NCBI GenBank assembly: GCA_020635655.1
Contig: JACJZI010000009.1
Span: 62,001 to 126,000, forward strand
Direction of reading: 5' to 3'
DNA length: 64,000 nucleotides
Origin: Flavobacteriales bacterium
GTDB lineage: Bacteria; Bacteroidota; Bacteroidia; Flavobacteriales_F; PHOS-HE28
Shown: positions 16,485 through 24,535 of the stretch, in pieces
Position numbering within the stretch: the first letter of the stretch is position 1
Layout: every line of letters begins with the position of its first letter
Program-made: the position numbers and the translations under genes
The notes under the pieces: generated by a model
What the model was told of the DNA's origin: nothing
The model's input: the letters and a program-made list of their open reading frames with translations, nothing else
Database searches by the model: none

Positions 16485-16600
16485 TTGGCGCCCTTAGCGT
16501 CTTGGCGGTGAACAAACCAGGATCTCCTTGGCGCCCTTAGCGTCTTGGCGGTGAACAAACCAGGATCTCCTTGGCGCTCTTTGCGTCTTGGCGGTGAACA
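16485..16600 (+). repeat. Tandem 43-bp repeat, 2.7 copies, 3' arm of inverted repeat
   Basis: Units start at 16485, 16528 and 16571 with TTGGCGCCCTTAGCGTCTTG and run GCGGTGAACAAACCAGGATC TCC before repeating. The first two copies are identical; the third is partial with three changes. It lies 10 nt after the GxxExxY stop and ends 55 nt before the formate dehydrogenase alpha start, so it separates that gene from upstream transcription. Its core is inverted relative to 16058-16082. Confidence 0.9.
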
Positions 16601-16621
16601 GTGCCCGGTCCTTTCCCACCT

Positions 16622-16629
16622 TACCTTAG
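16622..16629 (+). promoter_or_regulatory. Candidate -7 element for the formate dehydrogenase alpha subunit
   Basis: TACCTTAG lies 26 nt before the ATG at 16656, giving the alpha gene its own likely promoter downstream of the inserted genes. Confidence 0.5.
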
Positions 16630-16655
16630 TGGGTCGGTCCACCAACCGCCCCACC

Positions 16656-19493
16656 ATGCAGACGCCCCAAGCCAAGCATCCCTCTGCTCCTTCCGCCAAG
16701 CAGACCACCGCGGCGCCTCCCGCTTCCAACGCGGTGAGGACCGACGTGGACGTCGCCTACATCAACGGCAAGGCGCATCCGATCATCAAGGGCGAAACGA
16801 TGCTGCAGTTCCTGCGCCGGCACCTGGGTCCGAACCCCGTGCCCACGCTCTGCGATGCGCCCAACCTGGAGCCCTTCGGCAGCTGCCGCGTGTGCAGCGT
16901 GGAGGTCGCCCTGCAGGAGGACGGTCCGAAGAAGGTGATGGCCTCGTGCCACACCCCGATCGGCAACGGCATGTACATCACCACGAACAGTCCGCGCATG
17001 GAGCGGCTGCGGAAGAACATCGTGGAACTGGTGTTGACCGACTACGACACCGAACGCCTCAAGACCGAGGACCACGGCGCCAACGAGCTCAATAACGTGG
17101 TGCAGCAGGTCGGTTTCGACATCGACAGCGTGCGCTACCCCAAAGGGAGGAACCACCTGAGCACGCCCATGGATACCTCGCATCCTTATATGGTATCCGA
17201 CCTGAGCGCGTGCATCAGCTGCTACCGTTGCGTGCGCGCCTGCGACGAGGTGCAGGGCGAGTTCGTGCTGACGATGGCCGGCCGCGGTTTCGACAACCAC
17301 ATTGTGAAGGGCACCGATGAAAGCTTCTTCGCCAGCGACTGCGTGAGCTGCGGCGCCTGCGCCCAGGCCTGCCCCACCAGCGCCATCACCGACGTGTTCC
17401 GCAGCAAGGAGACCGAGGCCGACCGCATCGTGCGCACCGTGTGCACCTATTGCGGCGTGGGCTGCAACCTGGATGTGCGCGTAAAGGATGAAAAAGTGGT
17501 GGCCATCCGCGCACCCTACGACGCCGAGGCCAACAGCGGGCACACCTGCCTGAAGGGCCGCTACGCCTTCAGCTTCTACGACCACCCCGACCGCCTGCGC
17601 ACTCCGCTGATCAAGCGCGACGGGAAGTTCGAGGAGGCCACCTGGGACGAGGCCTACGACTTCATCGTGGACAAGCTCACCCAGCTGAAGAAGGACCACG
17701 GGCCGGACAGCATCGCCGGCATCAGCAGCGCGCGCACGCCCAACGAGGAGAACTACCTGATGCAGAAGTTCATGCGGGCGGTGATCGGCACCAACAACAT
17801 CGACTGCTGCGCGCGCGTGTGCCACAGTCCCACCGCCCTGGGCATGCAGCGCACCTACGGCACCGGCGCCGCCACCAACAGCATCGACGACCTGAAGGAC
17901 ACCGACACGATCATGGTGATCGGTGCCAACCCCACCGACGCACACCCGGTGACCGGCGCCCGCATCAAGCAGCAGGTGATGAAGGGCAAGACGCTGATCG
18001 TGATCGATCCGCGGCGCATCGAACTGGCCCGCTATGCCAAGTACCACCTGCAGCTGAAGCCCGGCACCAACGTGGCCCTGCTGAACATGATGATGCACTA
18101 CATCATCGCCGAGGGCCTGGTGGACGTCGCCTTCATCGATGCGCGCACCGAGGGCTGGGAGGAATTCCGCGACCAGCTGCTGGCGCTGGACATCGCCAAA
18201 ATGGAACAGGTCACCGGCGTGGACCGGAATCTTGTGCGTGAAGCCGCCATCTCCTATGCGAAGAGCCCCGCGGCCATGAGCTTCCACGGACTGGGCGTCA
18301 CCGAACATTCGCAGGGCACCTTCACCGTGATGCAGATCGCCGACCTGGCGATGATGACCGGCAACATCGGCCGGCGCGGCGTGGGCGTGAACCCGCTGCG
18401 CGGGCAGAACAACGTGCAGGGCGCGGCCGACATGGGCGCGCAGCCGCACCAGGGCGCCGGCTACTTGGACGTGACCAAGGAGGAGGCCAACAAACTGTAC
18501 CAGGAGCACTACGGCGTGCCCGTGCCCAGCCACATCGGGTGGAAGATCCCCGAGATGTTCAACGCCGCCATCGACGGCCGGCTGAAGGCGCTCTGGCTGA
18601 TCGGCGAGGACGTTGTGCAGACGGACCCCAACACCAACAAGGTGATCAAGGCCATGGACAGCCTGGAGCTGCTCGTGGTGCAGGAGCTCTTCATGACCGA
18701 GACGGCGAAGCATGCGGACGTTGTGCTGCCCGGCGCCAGCTTCCTGGAGAAGAGCGGCACCTTCACCAACGGCGAGCGCCGCGTGCAACGCGTGAACGCC
18801 GTGGTGGAACCGCTGGAGGGCACCAAGAGCGACGGCCAGATCATCGTGGACCTGATGAACCGCATGGGTTTCGAACAGCCCGACTACCACCCCTCCTGGG
18901 TCCTCGAGGAGATCAGCCGCATCGTGCCCTTCTTCAAGGGCATCCGCTGGGAGACCCTGGGTGAGAACGGCAAGCAATGGCCCGTGGCGGCGGACGGCAC
19001 GGACACGCAGATCCTGCACACCGAGACCTTCAAGCGCGGCAAGGGCAAATTCTTCATGCCGGAGTGGATCGAGAGCAAGGAGGTGGCCGCGCACGGGAAG
19101 GACTACCCCTACATCATCACCACCAACCGCGAGCTGGAGCACTACAACTGCGGTACCATGACGCGCCGCACCCGCAACAACGACATCCTCACCGAGGACG
19201 TGCTGCTGATCCACCCGGACGATGCCGCCGCCAACGGCCTGGCCGAGGGCGATATGGTCTGCGTGGAAAGCCCGCGTGGCAAGGTGGACATCAAGGCGCG
19301 CATCACCGACGAGGTGAAACCCGGCATCCTCTCCAGCACCTTCCATTTCCCGGAGATCATGCTGAACATCATCACCAGTGATGTCCATGATACGGAGGCG
19401 CTCTGCCCCGAGTACAAGGTGGTGAGCTGCAGGATTAGGAAGGCCAAGAAGGGACATCTCCGCAGCCATGGGGAAGTGGTAAAGAAGAACTAA
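16656..19493 (+). CDS. Formate dehydrogenase alpha subunit (molybdopterin, FdsA-type)
   Basis: A 945-residue catalytic subunit that oxidises formate to CO2. The order of parts is a [2Fe-2S] ferredoxin domain (cysteines in LCDAPNLEPFGSCRVCSVEV and ASCHTP), a His-Cys region, two [4Fe-4S] sites (CISCYRCVRACDEVQ; CVSCGACAQACPTSA), the FdhF-type [4Fe-4S] motif CTYCGVGCNLDV ... HTCLKGRY, then the molybdopterin domains. The active site is CARVCHSPTALG, with a TGC cysteine as metal ligand and no selenocysteine. The ATG at 16656 is chosen; an upstream in-frame start would read through the 43-bp repeats. FdhD and the cofactor operon lie 35-45 kb away in the same window. Confidence 0.93.
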   Translation: MQTPQAKHPSAPSAKQTTAAPPASNAVRTDVDVAYINGKAHPIIKGETMLQFLRRHLGPNPVPTLCDAPNLEPFGSCRVCSVEVALQEDGPKKVMASCHTPIGNGMYITTNSPRMERLRKNIVELVLTDYDTERLKTEDHGANELNNVVQQVGFDIDSVRYPKGRNHLSTPMDTSHPYMVSDLSACISCYRCVRACDEVQGEFVLTMAGRGFDNHIVKGTDESFFASDCVSCGACAQACPTSAITDVFRSKETEADRIVRTVCTYCGVGCNLDVRVKDEKVVAIRAPYDAEANSGHTCLKGRYAFSFYDHPDRLRTPLIKRDGKFEEATWDEAYDFIVDKLTQLKKDHGPDSIAGISSARTPNEENYLMQKFMRAVIGTNNIDCCARVCHSPTALGMQRTYGTGAATNSIDDLKDTDTIMVIGANPTDAHPVTGARIKQQVMKGKTLIVIDPRRIELARYAKYHLQLKPGTNVALLNMMMHYIIAEGLVDVAFIDARTEGWEEFRDQLLALDIAKMEQVTGVDRNLVREAAISYAKSPAAMSFHGLGVTEHSQGTFTVMQIADLAMMTGNIGRRGVGVNPLRGQNNVQGAADMGAQPHQGAGYLDVTKEEANKLYQEHYGVPVPSHIGWKIPEMFNAAIDGRLKALWLIGEDVVQTDPNTNKVIKAMDSLELLVVQELFMTETAKHADVVLPGASFLEKSGTFTNGERRVQRVNAVVEPLEGTKSDGQIIVDLMNRMGFEQPDYHPSWVLEEISRIVPFFKGIRWETLGENGKQWPVAADGTDTQILHTETFKRGKGKFFMPEWIESKEVAAHGKDYPYIITTNRELEHYNCGTMTRRTRNNDILTEDVLLIHPDDAAANGLAEGDMVCVESPRGKVDIKARITDEVKPGILSSTFHFPEIMLNIITSDVHDTEALCPEYKVVSCRIRKAKKGHLRSHGEVVKKN

Positions 19494-19525
19494 TTGGGGC
19501 AACTACGGCAAATCATGGAGCGCTC

Positions 19526-19533
19526 TAGATTCG
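19526..19533 (+). promoter_or_regulatory. Candidate -7 element for the GTPase gene
   Basis: TAGATTCG lies 4 nt before the ATG at 19538, in the position expected for a leaderless transcript. This is the first DNA after the formate dehydrogenase stop. Confidence 0.45.
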
Positions 19534-19537
19534 CATA

Positions 19538-20362
19538 ATGGATATTTTGTGGACAGGACCTGCGGTAAAAGCCGCATGGGACAATCGCGAAGACCTGGCA
19601 GACGGTTGGCAACGACTTCTGAACCTGCTACTTGGACGCAAAACTAGAATTGCGTTTACTGGCTTGCCCGGTGTTGGCAAGACCGTGCTTTTTGATTGCT
19701 TGACAGGCCCTGGGTTGCGTTCAACATATCAACCTCCAAAGACTGCTTCTGCTGAGGAAGATACAGGGACCATAAACGCCAAACGCAGAAGGATGGCGTT
19801 GACTGTGGTGCCTGGTCAAAGCGCTTCGACGACTCGTATGGACACCCTGGAGCATCTCTTCGACGTAGAAAAACCCGTGGAAGGGGTAATACATGTTGTC
19901 TCCCATGGCTATATTGAGGTAAGGAACCTCGCAGCACGAGAAACGCTTGTGGCCTCGGGACTCAAGTCGATCGCGGACCTGCGTGCTCACTACCTGGCCC
20001 AGGAAATTGAAGATATCAAGGACTTGTGCCACAGAATGCGCAGATGCCATCAAGACCAGAAACGGCGGCCGTGCTGGTTGATTGTCGCAGTAACCAAGGC
20101 TGATTTGTTTCCACACGAAATGTCCATTGTCCGTCCCTACTATTCACCTGAAAATACCAGCGCTTTTTCAGGAGTCTTGGACCAATTTCAAAGACAAGTT
20201 GGCGAGGACAATTTCTCATGGTCAGCGCTGCCTGTAGCTGGGCATCCACAAGACTTTGAATGGGGGGACGAAACAACAAAGTCGTCGATATCTGTCGAAG
20301 AACGGAATGCATATTTGCGTCAGTTCACGGCGGTAATTCAGAGTAAATGCTTGACCAGATGA
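19538..20362 (+). CDS. P-loop GTPase-like protein of an accessory two-gene unit
   Basis: A 274-residue protein with a P-loop GLPGVGKT (residues 42-49) and a probable G4 motif TKAD (186-189, after strand LIVAV), so a TRAFAC-type GTPase fold is likely. The segment where DxxG is expected reads VVPGQ (about 90-94), in which Pro-Gly-Gln is kept but the Asp is missing. No membrane segment is present. GC content is clearly below that of the flanking genes. It overlaps the next gene, a two-TM protein, by 4-16 nt, so the two are probably translated together and act together. I do not recognise a named system; a role in defence or stress is inferred only from the neighbouring OLD nuclease. Confidence 0.75.
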   Translation: MDILWTGPAVKAAWDNREDLADGWQRLLNLLLGRKTRIAFTGLPGVGKTVLFDCLTGPGLRSTYQPPKTASAEEDTGTINAKRRRMALTVVPGQSASTTRMDTLEHLFDVEKPVEGVIHVVSHGYIEVRNLAARETLVASGLKSIADLRAHYLAQEIEDIKDLCHRMRRCHQDQKRRPCWLIVAVTKADLFPHEMSIVRPYYSPENTSAFSGVLDQFQRQVGEDNFSWSALPVAGHPQDFEWGDETTKSSISVEERNAYLRQFTAVIQSKCLTR

Positions 20363-20814
20363 ACGACTCGAGAGAGCCATATAGCAATGCGACTGACCCG
20401 GCTTTCAAGCATTCGAAAGAAGATTTGAAAAGCCTCCTCGACCTGGCCGAGGAGATTGAAGGGCGCCTAGAAAAGGCAACAACAAGGCTCAATCTGTCAA
20501 TCGGCGGATTAGTAGTATATTCTATTGGGGGGACCGTCTTTGCCTTTTACCAAACTCCTAGAGCTTTTCCTACCGAGTGGCATGGCCTGTTGTTCTTTTT
20601 CCTGTTCGTCATACTCATACTCATAGTTGCCTCGCCATTTCTTTTCCGCATGAACAAGAAGCGCAAAACAGAAGCGCGTGCTTTGAATGAGGTACTAGAG
20701 GTACTTCATGAAGTCGAATCGGCAATTACGCAGAGAGATGCTTGGAGCGCTCTCGAAAGAGCTGAGTTCCGGATTCGACTTTCAAGATTTGCTGTACGCA
20801 ACCGCATGAGGTAG
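20359..20814 (+). CDS. Two-TM membrane protein paired with the GTPase
   Basis: A 151-residue protein of no recognised family. An N-terminal helical segment (HSKEDLKSLLDLAEEIEGRL) is followed by two membrane spans, LSIGGLVVYSIGGTVFAFY and LLFFFLFVILILIVASPFLF, and a basic cytoplasmic helical tail (KKRKTEARALNEVLEVLHEV). The ATG at 20359 overlaps the GTPase stop as ATGA; an in-frame ATG at 20347 is the alternative. The arrangement resembles a cytosolic nucleotide sensor coupled to a membrane effector, but this is inference. Base composition matches the GTPase, so they entered the genome together. Confidence 0.7.
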   Translation: MNDSREPYSNATDPAFKHSKEDLKSLLDLAEEIEGRLEKATTRLNLSIGGLVVYSIGGTVFAFYQTPRAFPTEWHGLLFFFLFVILILIVASPFLFRMNKKRKTEARALNEVLEVLHEVESAITQRDAWSALERAEFRIRLSRFAVRNRMR

Positions 20815-20894
20815 TGTTACTCATGTATGGACATCGTACATTCCTGGTCCTTCCATAGAATTGGAGATGCTCCTGACTGACGCTATGGATTCTT

Positions 20895-21013
20895 TCAGGA
20901 TAGCGCTTTCTACATACCGGAAATCATGCTCACCGTGGTCAGGCAACGGTGGCGATTCACAGGCGATGTGTCCGGATTACGAGCTAGTGTCTTGTCTCAT
21001 CAGGAAGGGGAGG
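20895..21013 (+). pseudogene. Decayed fragment of a formate dehydrogenase alpha C-terminus
   Basis: Two frames encode residues that match the C-terminus of the alpha subunit ending at 19493: FYIPEIMLTVV against FHFPEIMLNII, then SQAMCPDYELVSCLIRKGRK against TEALCPEYKVVSCRIRKAKK. A frameshift lies near 20940. Only this tail is present and it is well diverged in DNA sequence. It therefore either remains from a related gene displaced by the GTPase unit, or was carried in with it. Either way it marks the far edge of inserted DNA. Confidence 0.75.
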
Positions 21014-21065
21014 AAGGTGATCTCACACAGGCCGGAGAGGTGAGTGTAAAGGCCTAGGTTGCCCG

Positions 21066-21084
21066 CCCTGAGCTTGTCGAAGGG
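21066..21084 (+). repeat. REP-like sequence
   Basis: CCCTGAGCTTGTCGAAGGG, a form of the short sequence CCCTTCGACAAGCTCAGGG that I recall as a dispersed intergenic repeat in many bacterial genomes. Only one copy is seen in this window. It lies between the formate dehydrogenase remnant and the OLD gene. Confidence 0.45.
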
Positions 21085-21191
21085 TTTGTGTGTGCCCCCT
21101 TGCAAATACCTCGGGGTCGCGCTTTTCGCTACAATTCCTCGCCGGATTACCGACTCCGGGCTTTCCGCTTCAATCGCTCACGCGAGATGCG

Positions 21192-22898
21192 TCAAGAGTG
21201 CAAACGTTCCTCAAGCGCCTTGACCAATGCATCGATTGACCCTCTTCGTCCTTCGATAAGACTTTCGAGCCCGGCAGCGGCGGCACAATTTGAAACAATA
21301 CCCTTGACCTGCGACTCGACCGATTTCGACCACTCCTTCCCTTGATCTTTGCAGTTCAGTTTCATTCTGTCTGACCAGCTTCCTTTGCTCGTCCTCATGA
21401 TTGATGGCTTGTATTCAACTCGCAAGTCAGACAATAGCCGGGCCTGATATATCTCTGGCTTGATGAAGTCCTCTAGCTCAGAGTCATTGAACCCTTTCGC
21501 GCTCGCTAGGTGATACTCAGAATGGTCCAATGTCCCTTGGTCAAGTGCCAGCTCAATGGCCTTCCTTCCGGCCTGGTCATTATCCAAGAAAGCATGGACG
21601 CCACACAGATAGCTCTTGTGCAGGCGCACCTTATAGCCAAGGTTTGACGCTCCAACCAAAGGATCAATCGACAGGTTACCATCAGCAAGTGCTCTACCAA
21701 CGTCCTTTGACAACAAGGGAAGCCATGCCCTCAATACCTGTTCGTCCTCCTTGCCCTCGCAAACCAATATCAGACTGGCAGTTGCAAGGTTATCAGCAAT
21801 ACGTACCCCTAGCGCATCCCTCACCGCACTGATATGACCAGCCGGAGCAGCCTTGCCCTTCTGCACAATGATGTTCCTGCTTGGGTGGTACCGATCAACA
21901 AGTACAGGCGAGTGGGTGGTGAGGATAACCTGATGACTCTTGGCGATATCGGCTAGTACCTCTCTGAGCCGGTGAATTGCTCGAGGATGCAGATGTGATT
22001 CAGGTTCTTCGATTGCGAGAATTAAGCCCTTTGTGCCGAGTGATCGCTGACTGACATGCCGTAAGAGCGAAATGGCCGTAAGACTCTTGATTCCGTCCCC
22101 CTTCATCTCAAGCTCTGTTTCAGTTCCGTCATTTACCAGTACCCGCGCTGACCTACGCAGGGCGCGGGAGATACCGCCACCCGACTTAAGGGTTACGCTC
22201 CTGACCTCGGGGATGAAGCTTGCAACCATCGTAGTGAGCTCATTGCTAAGCGACTCTAGTATTGGTCGCTGAATCTCTTCAATGCTCTTCACAAGCTCGC
22301 GATACTCCTCCTTTGCTTCAAGCTGTGCAAGTTCCCGTGCCAGTAGATCCTCGACGACCCGTTCTGCCATATCTGAGGGCCGAAGGGCGGGTATGTATTG
22401 AATGTCTAGTCGCTCGTTGACGAATCGCGCCATCTCTTCTTTCCATTGATCTGCCTGCGGCCGCTTTGTCAGCTTCGTCTTGGCCTTTCCGGGCAGTACA
22501 ATATCCAGCAGGGCATCACTTGATCCACAAGAGAGTTTGAGTTTGAGGTTCGTGGCCAACTGAATCTTGACCTTCCTATTGAAAGCCGTCAGCTCTGCAG
22601 CAGTCAGCTCAAACTCCAAGATGAATTCCGACCTGCCATCTGGATAGTCCTTCTGGGATTGTACTGGATAATCTCGCTTCCAATCGTATGTGTTCTCACC
22701 ATAGGCATACCTCAGCTGGCGCTGAGCTCGGAAGTAACGTGAACGCGATAGCAAGCCCAGCGAGAGGACCATTGCTTTCAGAACATTCGACTTCCCCTCA
22801 TTATTCGGCCCAACCAGCACCGCGAAGTCTCCAAGTGGGAGCTTATACGCCTTTGTGATGGAGCGATAATCGCTCACGGTGAATGTCACGAGTTTCAT
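21192..22898 (-). CDS. OLD-family ATP-dependent nuclease (AAA + TOPRIM)
   Basis: A 568-residue OLD (overcoming lysogenisation defect) family protein. The N-terminal ABC-type ATPase has Walker A GPNNEGKS at residues 30-37 and Walker B LILAIEEPESHLHPRAIHRL near the middle. The C-terminal TOPRIM nuclease shows LVCEGKEDEQVL and HAFLDNDQAG, the conserved Glu and DxD-type metal ligands. OLD proteins act in phage defence, alone (class 1) or with a UvrD-like helicase (class 2, Gabija). No helicase gene is adjacent here, which fits class 1. GC content is as low as that of the GTPase pair, so it may belong to the same acquired island. Confidence 0.9.
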   Translation of the reverse strand: MKLVTFTVSDYRSITKAYKLPLGDFAVLVGPNNEGKSNVLKAMVLSLGLLSRSRYFRAQRQLRYAYGENTYDWKRDYPVQSQKDYPDGRSEFILEFELTAAELTAFNRKVKIQLATNLKLKLSCGSSDALLDIVLPGKAKTKLTKRPQADQWKEEMARFVNERLDIQYIPALRPSDMAERVVEDLLARELAQLEAKEEYRELVKSIEEIQRPILESLSNELTTMVASFIPEVRSVTLKSGGGISRALRRSARVLVNDGTETELEMKGDGIKSLTAISLLRHVSQRSLGTKGLILAIEEPESHLHPRAIHRLREVLADIAKSHQVILTTHSPVLVDRYHPSRNIIVQKGKAAPAGHISAVRDALGVRIADNLATASLILVCEGKEDEQVLRAWLPLLSKDVGRALADGNLSIDPLVGASNLGYKVRLHKSYLCGVHAFLDNDQAGRKAIELALDQGTLDHSEYHLASAKGFNDSELEDFIKPEIYQARLLSDLRVEYKPSIMRTSKGSWSDRMKLNCKDQGKEWSKSVESQVKGIVSNCAAAAGLESLIEGRRGSIDALVKALEERLHS

Positions 22899-22946
22899 CT
22901 CAGCAGTTGTTCGGATACGTGTATGTTGAATTCAATCGCACGAATT

Positions 22947-23291
22947 CTACAACCTATCATACTTCGTCGCCACCCCTTTCGCCTTCTCGACGGGGTACTT
23001 GGCGGCGTTCTTCCGCAGCTTCTGGCGCACGGCCGTTCCCAGATCCAGGTCCAGATCATGGGCCAGATAGGTGAGCAGGATGGCAATATCCGCCATCTCC
23101 TCTGCCAGGGCATCGCGGTGCTCTTGGGCCAGGGCTTGCAGGTCGGCGTCCTTGGCCCATTGGGTGTGCTCCATCAGCTCGGCGGCTTCCAGGGCAATGC
23201 TCGTGCTCAGGGTCCGCAGGTTGTGGAACTGCTCCCAATCGCGCTCCTTCCGGAAGGCCAGCAGTTCATTGCGCAGTTCGTCGCTCAGCAT
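22947..23291 (-). CDS. MazG-like nucleotide pyrophosphohydrolase
   Basis: A 114-residue all-alpha NTP pyrophosphatase of the dCTPase/RS21-C6 (MazG-like) group. The metal-binding motif EAAELME ... AEEMADIAILLTYLAHDL matches the EExxE-x12-28-ExxD signature. It hydrolyses non-canonical or excess nucleoside triphosphates to monophosphates as house-cleaning. GC content returns to the genomic norm here. It ends 48 bp before the OLD start and begins 12 bp after the HNH gene on the same strand. Confidence 0.92.
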   Translation of the reverse strand: MLSDELRNELLAFRKERDWEQFHNLRTLSTSIALEAAELMEHTQWAKDADLQALAQEHRDALAEEMADIAILLTYLAHDLDLDLGTAVRQKLRKNAAKYPVEKAKGVATKYDRL

Positions 23292-23303
23292 GGGTCAGGG
23301 TGT

Positions 23304-24224
23304 TCATCCAACGAAACGTTCATTGTGCCAGCTCAGGAACTCGGGGTCGGGTCGCTGGCTGTCCAGTTTGGGGATCACGGCCAGCGGCTGGTCGTGCAGG
23401 CGGTAATAGGCCTTGCCGTTGTACCACTGCTCCTTGATGCGGTCGCTCACGCGTATCCGCAGCTCGGGCGTCACGGTCACCAGCCCCGCATCGAAGAGCT
23501 TGTGAAAGTCAGAGCGCAGCAGCATGCCATTGGAGATGCGGTGCGGCCCACCGCTCGCGTACGACTTGATATGTGCCGCTTCGAGCACCGGCAAGGTGGA
23601 TTCACCGGTAATGGCACAACGCTTCTGGTACGCCTCGCCCACCAGGATCTGGAAAGACCCCTGGCCCAGGCGGGCTCTGGTCAGGAAGAGCTCGCCGTAA
23701 CGCGGTCCGCCATATTCCGCGGCCGGCTCCGCCACCAGATCTTGGACGGCCTTGTTCTGCAATCGTTCCTGCACCGCATTCCAAAGCCACGCGCCTTCGC
23801 TGGTCTCCGTATCGTAGGTCTGTCCCTTCACAATGTTCGGCGCCCAGTTGGGAAGTTGTATCCAGTTCATGCGCTCGAAGAAGAACGGCTGCACCAGCAC
23901 GCTGCACCCGATCTCCAACACCTCACGCGGCCCGGAGGACAACCGGCGGATGCGCTTCTCCACTTCCAGGTATGTGGCCGCCCCGTTCTTCTCGCCGAAT
24001 GCTTCCCACGCCATGTTCAGCGGCAGCTTCGAGAAGTTCACGAAGTAGCCGCCGCCTGCAATGCAATTGTGCGGAGCCTTCAGCTTGAAAAGAAAGGGCG
24101 TTCCAGCGGGCAGCGTCGTGAAGGGTGCTTTGCCGCTCGGCTGCCAGAAGTTCACCTCATCGAAGTCCCGCTCCGAAAGGAAGGTGTACCAATCAAAGTC
24201 CGTGACGCCGGCCCAGAACTTCAT
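23304..24224 (-). CDS. HNH endonuclease-domain protein
   Basis: A 306-residue protein with a C-terminal HNH nuclease domain: CAITGESTLPVLEAAHIKSY, then GGPHRISNGMLLRSDFHKLFDAG, giving the two His and the Asn of the motif and matching HNH domains of predicted restriction endonucleases. The N-terminal half (starting MKFWAGVTDFDWYTFLSE) is a conserved specificity-like region I cannot name. The ATG at 24224 is preferred to a TTG three codons upstream. No methyltransferase is adjacent, so it is either a modification-dependent or solitary nuclease or has another role. Confidence 0.85.
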   Translation of the reverse strand: MKFWAGVTDFDWYTFLSERDFDEVNFWQPSGKAPFTTLPAGTPFLFKLKAPHNCIAGGGYFVNFSKLPLNMAWEAFGEKNGAATYLEVEKRIRRLSSGPREVLEIGCSVLVQPFFFERMNWIQLPNWAPNIVKGQTYDTETSEGAWLWNAVQERLQNKAVQDLVAEPAAEYGGPRYGELFLTRARLGQGSFQILVGEAYQKRCAITGESTLPVLEAAHIKSYASGGPHRISNGMLLRSDFHKLFDAGLVTVTPELRIRVSDRIKEQWYNGKAYYRLHDQPLAVIPKLDSQRPDPEFLSWHNERFVG

Positions 24225-24268
24225 GCATACCAAAGGAAGGGATCACCGCCCTTCCATTTCCGGTAAAT

Positions 24269-24440
24269 CTACCCCAACCCATTCTCCCTGGCCCACAGCA
24301 CCAGGGCCACCTGGCCGCGGATGCCGTAGCGCTCGAAGATGCGCGTGCGCCACCTGCTGAGGGTGCCGGGGCATACGTGCATGCGGTCGCAGATCTCCTT
24401 GCCGGTGAGGCCCACATCCCGCGCACGGTCTCCGCCTCGG
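24269..24440 (-). pseudogene. Remnant of a LuxR-type HTH regulator
   Basis: About 47 residues match the DNA-binding end of LuxR/NarL regulators: GLTGKEICDRMHVCPGT, then LSRWRTRIFERYGIRGQVAL, ending VLWARENGLG. The preceding stretch reads AETVRGM in a different frame, as expected for the start of the same HTH (normally R-E-A-E-T-V-R). No receiver or sensor domain lies upstream; instead the start of a T9SS gene follows at 24536. It is a truncated, frameshifted leftover. Part of it (24415-24455) is repeated at 26126-26166. Confidence 0.75.
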
Positions 24441-24455
24441 GACCCCGCGCCAAGG
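24415..24455 (+). repeat. Direct repeat copy 1 flanking a T9SS gene
   Basis: ATCCCGCGC-AC-GGTCTCCGCCTCGGGACCC and GCGCCAAGG match 26126-26166 over about 40 bp with three mismatches. The copy lies within the luxR remnant. Confidence 0.8.
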
Positions 24456-24535
24456 AGCAGCACCCCAGGGTCCACTTCGTGTGAACCTGCGGGAAAGCCA
24501 GGGTGCGCAGCCAGGAAAAGCGCGTACCTTCCCTT

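Noticed and set aside
16485..16600. Tandem 43-bp repeats as a CRISPR array
   Set aside because: Copies are directly joined with no spacers, and there are no cas genes.
17800..17840. Selenocysteine in the formate dehydrogenase active site
   Set aside because: The codon in CARVCHSPT is TGC (Cys), not TGA; no recoding needed.
16626..19502. A 958-codon open frame on the minus strand
   Set aside because: Antisense shadow of the formate dehydrogenase alpha gene, caused by high GC; composition rich in His, Val, Ala, Gly and no domain.
19538..22898. Naming the GTPase/TM pair plus OLD gene as Gabija or another known system
   Set aside because: Gabija needs a UvrD-like GajB helicase, absent here; the GTPase pair has no match I can name.
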